Made by a program: the position numbers and the translations under genes. A DNA stretch of 30,405 nt from Prorocentrum cordatum (Eukaryota > Sar > Dinophyceae > Prorocentrales > Prorocentraceae), in NCBI GenBank assembly GCA_963575745.1, contig CAUYUJ010014549.1:1114720-1145124 (forward strand), written 5' to 3'. Under the pieces are notes generated by a model. That model was not told the origin of the DNA. It ran no database searches and saw only the letters and a list, made by a program, of their open reading frames with translations. This document shows, piece by piece, positions 27,756-30,405 of the stretch. Each line of letters starts with the position of its first letter. The first letter of the stretch is position 1.

Positions 27756-28176
27756 CTTTGATCGTCGGGTGGCTGTAAGTGCGGTAAGAGCGTTCATCTC
27801 ACATAATCTTAGTTAAGCCATAGAACGTACACTTGTTGATCGCGCATCTCATGTGTGCATATGCAATACTTATGGTGTTTGTAAGTGTAGATGTAAGTAA
27901 TCTACTAAGTTAGATATCTCTGCTAAGTCGATGGGGCTGAACATATTCGTGTTTTTGCTAATCATTTGCGTATTTTTTATTCTTAACTTTTTTGAAATCC
28001 ATTGAATTTCCGTTGTTGTTGTTGTTCAGTTGTTCAGGACCGAGGCGCCGCAGGTACTTGCTGTACCTCGCGGCCGCGGCGCTGCGGGCTGCGCACATGC
28101 CCGCGGGGAGGGGGGAGGGAAGGAGGAAAATGTTTATCCATGTGTCTTCGGCCCTCCCTTATCCCCCCTTTCCTTA

Positions 28177-28527
28177 GGCGGCGCACCGCCTTCTCCTCCG
28201 TCGCCTCGTCCTCCGTCGGCGGAAATCCGCCTTCTCCCCCCCCCATGGCGGCAATCCGCCTTCTCCCCCTCCGTGGCGGCAAACCGCCCTTCTGGCGGCA
28301 AACCGCTTTCTCCTCCTTTGGCGGCAAACCGCCTACACCTTCTGGCGGCAAACCGCCTTCTCCTCCTCTGGCGGCAAACCGCCTACCCCTTCTGGGGGCA
28401 AACCGCCTACTCCTCCTCTGGCGGCAAACCGCCTTCTCCTCCTCGTGGCGGGAAACCGCTTCTTCCCAACCGCCCTATCGGCGGCTTGCTTTGCCGCCTC
28501 CTTCCACCCCCTCGGCGGCAAGCCGCC
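28177..28527 (+). repeat. Hairpin cluster of the second copy
   Basis: Matches 13552-13903. One unit has GGGGGCAAACCGCC (near 28396) in place of GGCGG, so its stem is broken, while the first copy keeps it. The first copy has TGGCGGTAATCCGCC where this one has TGGCGGAAATCCGCC; the loop changes, not the stem. Confidence 0.85.
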
Positions 28528-28673
28528 AACCCCTTTCCCCCCTCCCCTCCCTGGCCTCTCCTTGACCCACCCTCCCCCATAGCTCTCTTCTTCCCCCCCG
28601 CGCACCCTTCGGCACCCCCTCCCCCGCCCCCCCTTCGACACCCTCTCCCCCCTGCGCCCCCCCCCACCCAGGA

Positions 28674-28803
28674 GGAGGAGGAGGAGGAGGGAGAGGAGGA
28701 AGAGGAGAAGGAGGAGGAGGAGGAGGGGGAGGAGGGGGAGGAGGGGGAGGAGGAGGAGGAGGAGGAGGAGGGGGAGGAGGAGGAGGAGCAGGAAGAGCAG
28801 GAG
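28674..28803 (+). repeat. (GGA)n array of the second copy
   Basis: The counterpart of 14043-14177 with a different number of triplets, as expected for slippage-prone arrays. Confidence 0.85.
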
Positions 28804-28934
28804 TAGGATATGTCCGTCGCGCGCGCGTTGGCTCGATCCGTTTTTGGCGAGCCCTCCTCCGAGGGCTTCGGGCGGCGTGCGCGCGCGGGGAGTCGCGCAC
28901 TCCGCTCGGCGCGCGGTCGCGCCGCATCGCTGCC

Positions 28935-30405
28935 ATGGAGGGCATCCTTCGAGGCCGCCTGGAGGAGTCGCGGGCGGCGTTCGTAGCGCGCGGCAGTGCG
29001 ACGGAGCACCTTCCTGCCTGCATCCAGGCGGCGACGTCCCAGCGCTGGTCGCAGCTCCAGAGTGCGCAGTTTGCTGCTTTGGGCGGCGGCGTGGGGCGGG
29101 CGCAGTCCGAGCTGGGAGACTTCTTGCAGGCTCTGTCGTCGGGCAGCCTGCAGGGGAGGAAGCTCCAGAACTACGAGGGGTTCATTGAATTTCTGACGCC
29201 TCAGTTGTGGGAGTTCGTGCTCTCGCCGCTTTCGGGCTTCACTGCCAAGATGGCGGCGTTCTCAGAGCACCTCGGGGCGCTTGGCCTGAGGCATCCGAGC
29301 TGCCCGACGGCCGCCAATATGGCAGCATTCGTGTTGCTGGTGTGCAAGCAGACAGGCGTGGAGACGGGCGAGATCACGAGGGAGCTGTTGCAGTCATATC
29401 TGGCCACAGTGAAATCCTCGTTCAAGAATCTCGTGGCGACGATGCCGCCGCCCAGGGATGGCACCCAGGCTCTCCCCATCACGCCTGGGAGGCTCCAGTC
29501 TCAGTACCCCATCACGTACGTCGACGCCTTCCCGCCAGGTGTTGGAGCGACGGCGCCGCAGATAAATCCCGTCGAGATGGTGACGATTGCGAAACTGATT
29601 AATCTCCGTGCAGGGAAGAAGAGCGGCCACCTCGCGCTGCCCGCGCCTGCGCCCGCCCGCGGCGGGCTGCAGCCATCCCACGGCCCAGGCGGCGGCTCTC
29701 CTCAGCAGCACCTCCCCATCGCGGCGGCCGACTCGTTCTCTGGGCGCTGGCCGACGGCTCCACGGTGAATAACAGAACGCATTCCCCCGCGGGACACCTG
29801 GTATTGGGTCGAGGGGTGGGTTCCTGGATCGGCGCGGGGTACGTTTCTGGATGCCTGGATGGAGGGCGTGTTGTGAAATATTCCCCCCCCCCATCCCCCT
29901 AGGGGGATGGGGGGGGGGGGATATTTTCGATCGGCGGTGATCCGCCTGATTTCAGGTGGGGCTTTCGCGCAGCGGCGGCCGCTGGCCCAACCCAGCCATC
30001 CAGCTGATCGACCGCTCGCAGACGCAGCAGCCGCAGGAGCCGTTGCAAGAACGAGCAGGTTCGAACCACCCGCTTTCGATGGCGGCGGGGAGTTCGGATG
30101 CGCCGTCGACGCAGCAACTGGCGGCACACGATGGCGGCAAACCCGCCGACTGTCAGCCGTTATCGAGCACCGCCGCCGCCCAAACGGCCTCGATCAGCAA
30201 GAGCCGCGCGGCGAAGAAGCAGAAGAAACACGAGCTGCCGATCGAGCTCGACTCCGACTCCGACTTCGGCATCGTCGCCGTGACGCCGCCGCCCAAGGCT
30301 GAGAAGGTCGGCATCGCCGCAGGCTCTCTGAAGAAGACCCCGACGGAGGCGGCTCTGGCCATGGTCGCGGCCATGGATAAGAGGACGAAGGCGGTCAAGA
30401 CGAAA
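28935..30405 (+). pseudogene. Gene 1, second copy: disrupted, runs off the window
   Basis: Exon 1 (28935-29867) has no frameshift near residue 78, where the first copy has one, and reads 277 aa to a TGA at 29766-29768. There the first copy has GGA and continues for 34 more codons to the intron. After the GT-AG intron (29868-29955) exon 2 stays open from 29956 to the window end, with GAG where the first copy has the TAG stop. So each copy's lesion is absent from the other. A TGA-terminated shorter product is possible if this copy is still expressed. The domain content is as for the first copy. Confidence 0.65.

Larger units (their letters stand above)
27756..30405 (+). mobile_element. Second copy of the transposon, left end (cut by the window)
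   Basis: 2,650 bp that align with 13131-15779 (2,649 bp) almost without gaps and with scattered single-base differences. It begins CTTTGATCGTCGGGTGG; the outermost CCA of the first copy's tip is replaced by CTG. It includes the AT-rich left end, hairpin array, GGA array and gene 1 up to its second exon. The window ends inside gene 1, so it is unknown whether the rest is present. Confidence 0.9.

Noticed and set aside
13131-30405. The two 2.65-kb direct repeats as long terminal repeats of a retrotransposon
   Set aside because: The first copy has an inverted terminal repeat partner at 27272-27313, before the second copy begins. The interior lacks reverse transcriptase, integrase or protease signatures, and the repeats contain gene 1. 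Two adjacent DNA transposons explain this better.
1-30405. Dinoflagellate spliced-leader relics
   Set aside because: I looked for a TTTTGGCTCAAG-like word near gene starts and found none, so there is no sign of gene copies inserted through spliced-leader cDNA.

Overview
The window looks like nuclear DNA of a dinoflagellate (Prorocentrum- or Symbiodiniaceae-like). Reasons: GC-rich sequence broken by AT-rich islands, very abundant triplet and homopolymer tracts, short spliceosomal introns with GT, GC and GA donors, and proteins that resemble, from memory, lineage-specific families of dinoflagellate genomes. No database search was possible. I see no prokaryotic operon, rRNA gene, complete tRNA or CRISPR array.

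Positions 1-13127 are gene-poor host-like sequence. They hold a degenerate ~98-bp tandem repeat (41-334), two short RCC1-type fragments (714-890 and 6951-7043) that may be exons of one interrupted or decayed gene, large GAG/CTC arrays, a G/T-only tract, a ~171-bp MITE-like element (7051-7221), a 200-bp tandem duplication (7851-8260), a 164-bp fold-back palindrome with perfect 64-bp arms (8997-9160), a possible small secreted protein (9613-10005) and a nested 58-bp tandem repeat (10783-11067).

Positions 13128-27313 are the main discovery. This is a ~14.2-kb multigene DNA transposon bounded by 42-bp terminal inverted repeats with one mismatch. All its genes are on the + strand: an unknown Lys/Pro-rich protein (gene 1, damaged), an unknown Pro-rich basic protein (gene 2), a small putative zinc-finger protein (gene 3), a zinc-ribbon plus Arg/Ser-rich SR-like protein (gene 4), a 98-aa helical protein (gene 5) and a ~749-aa candidate DDE-type transposase (gene 6). 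Spliced models with GT-AG, GC-AG and GA-AG introns of 77-145 nt (plus one optional 195-nt intron) keep genes 2, 4 and 6 open. Every intergenic stretch except 22493-23302's right half and a few sub-blocks carries clusters of a ~15-nt hairpin, GGCGG-N4/5-CCGCC, which I did not find in the first 13 kb.

After a 442-bp spacer, a second copy starts at 27756 in the same orientation and runs off the window. Its first 2.65 kb match the first copy almost base for base. Gene 1 is broken differently in the two copies: a frameshift and TAG in the first, a TGA in the second. Both copies therefore derive from an intact parent and decayed separately. How the cargo genes serve the element is unknown. A transposase plus zinc-finger and SR-like proteins suggests DNA binding and RNA-processing functions for the element's own mobility or expression, which is inference.
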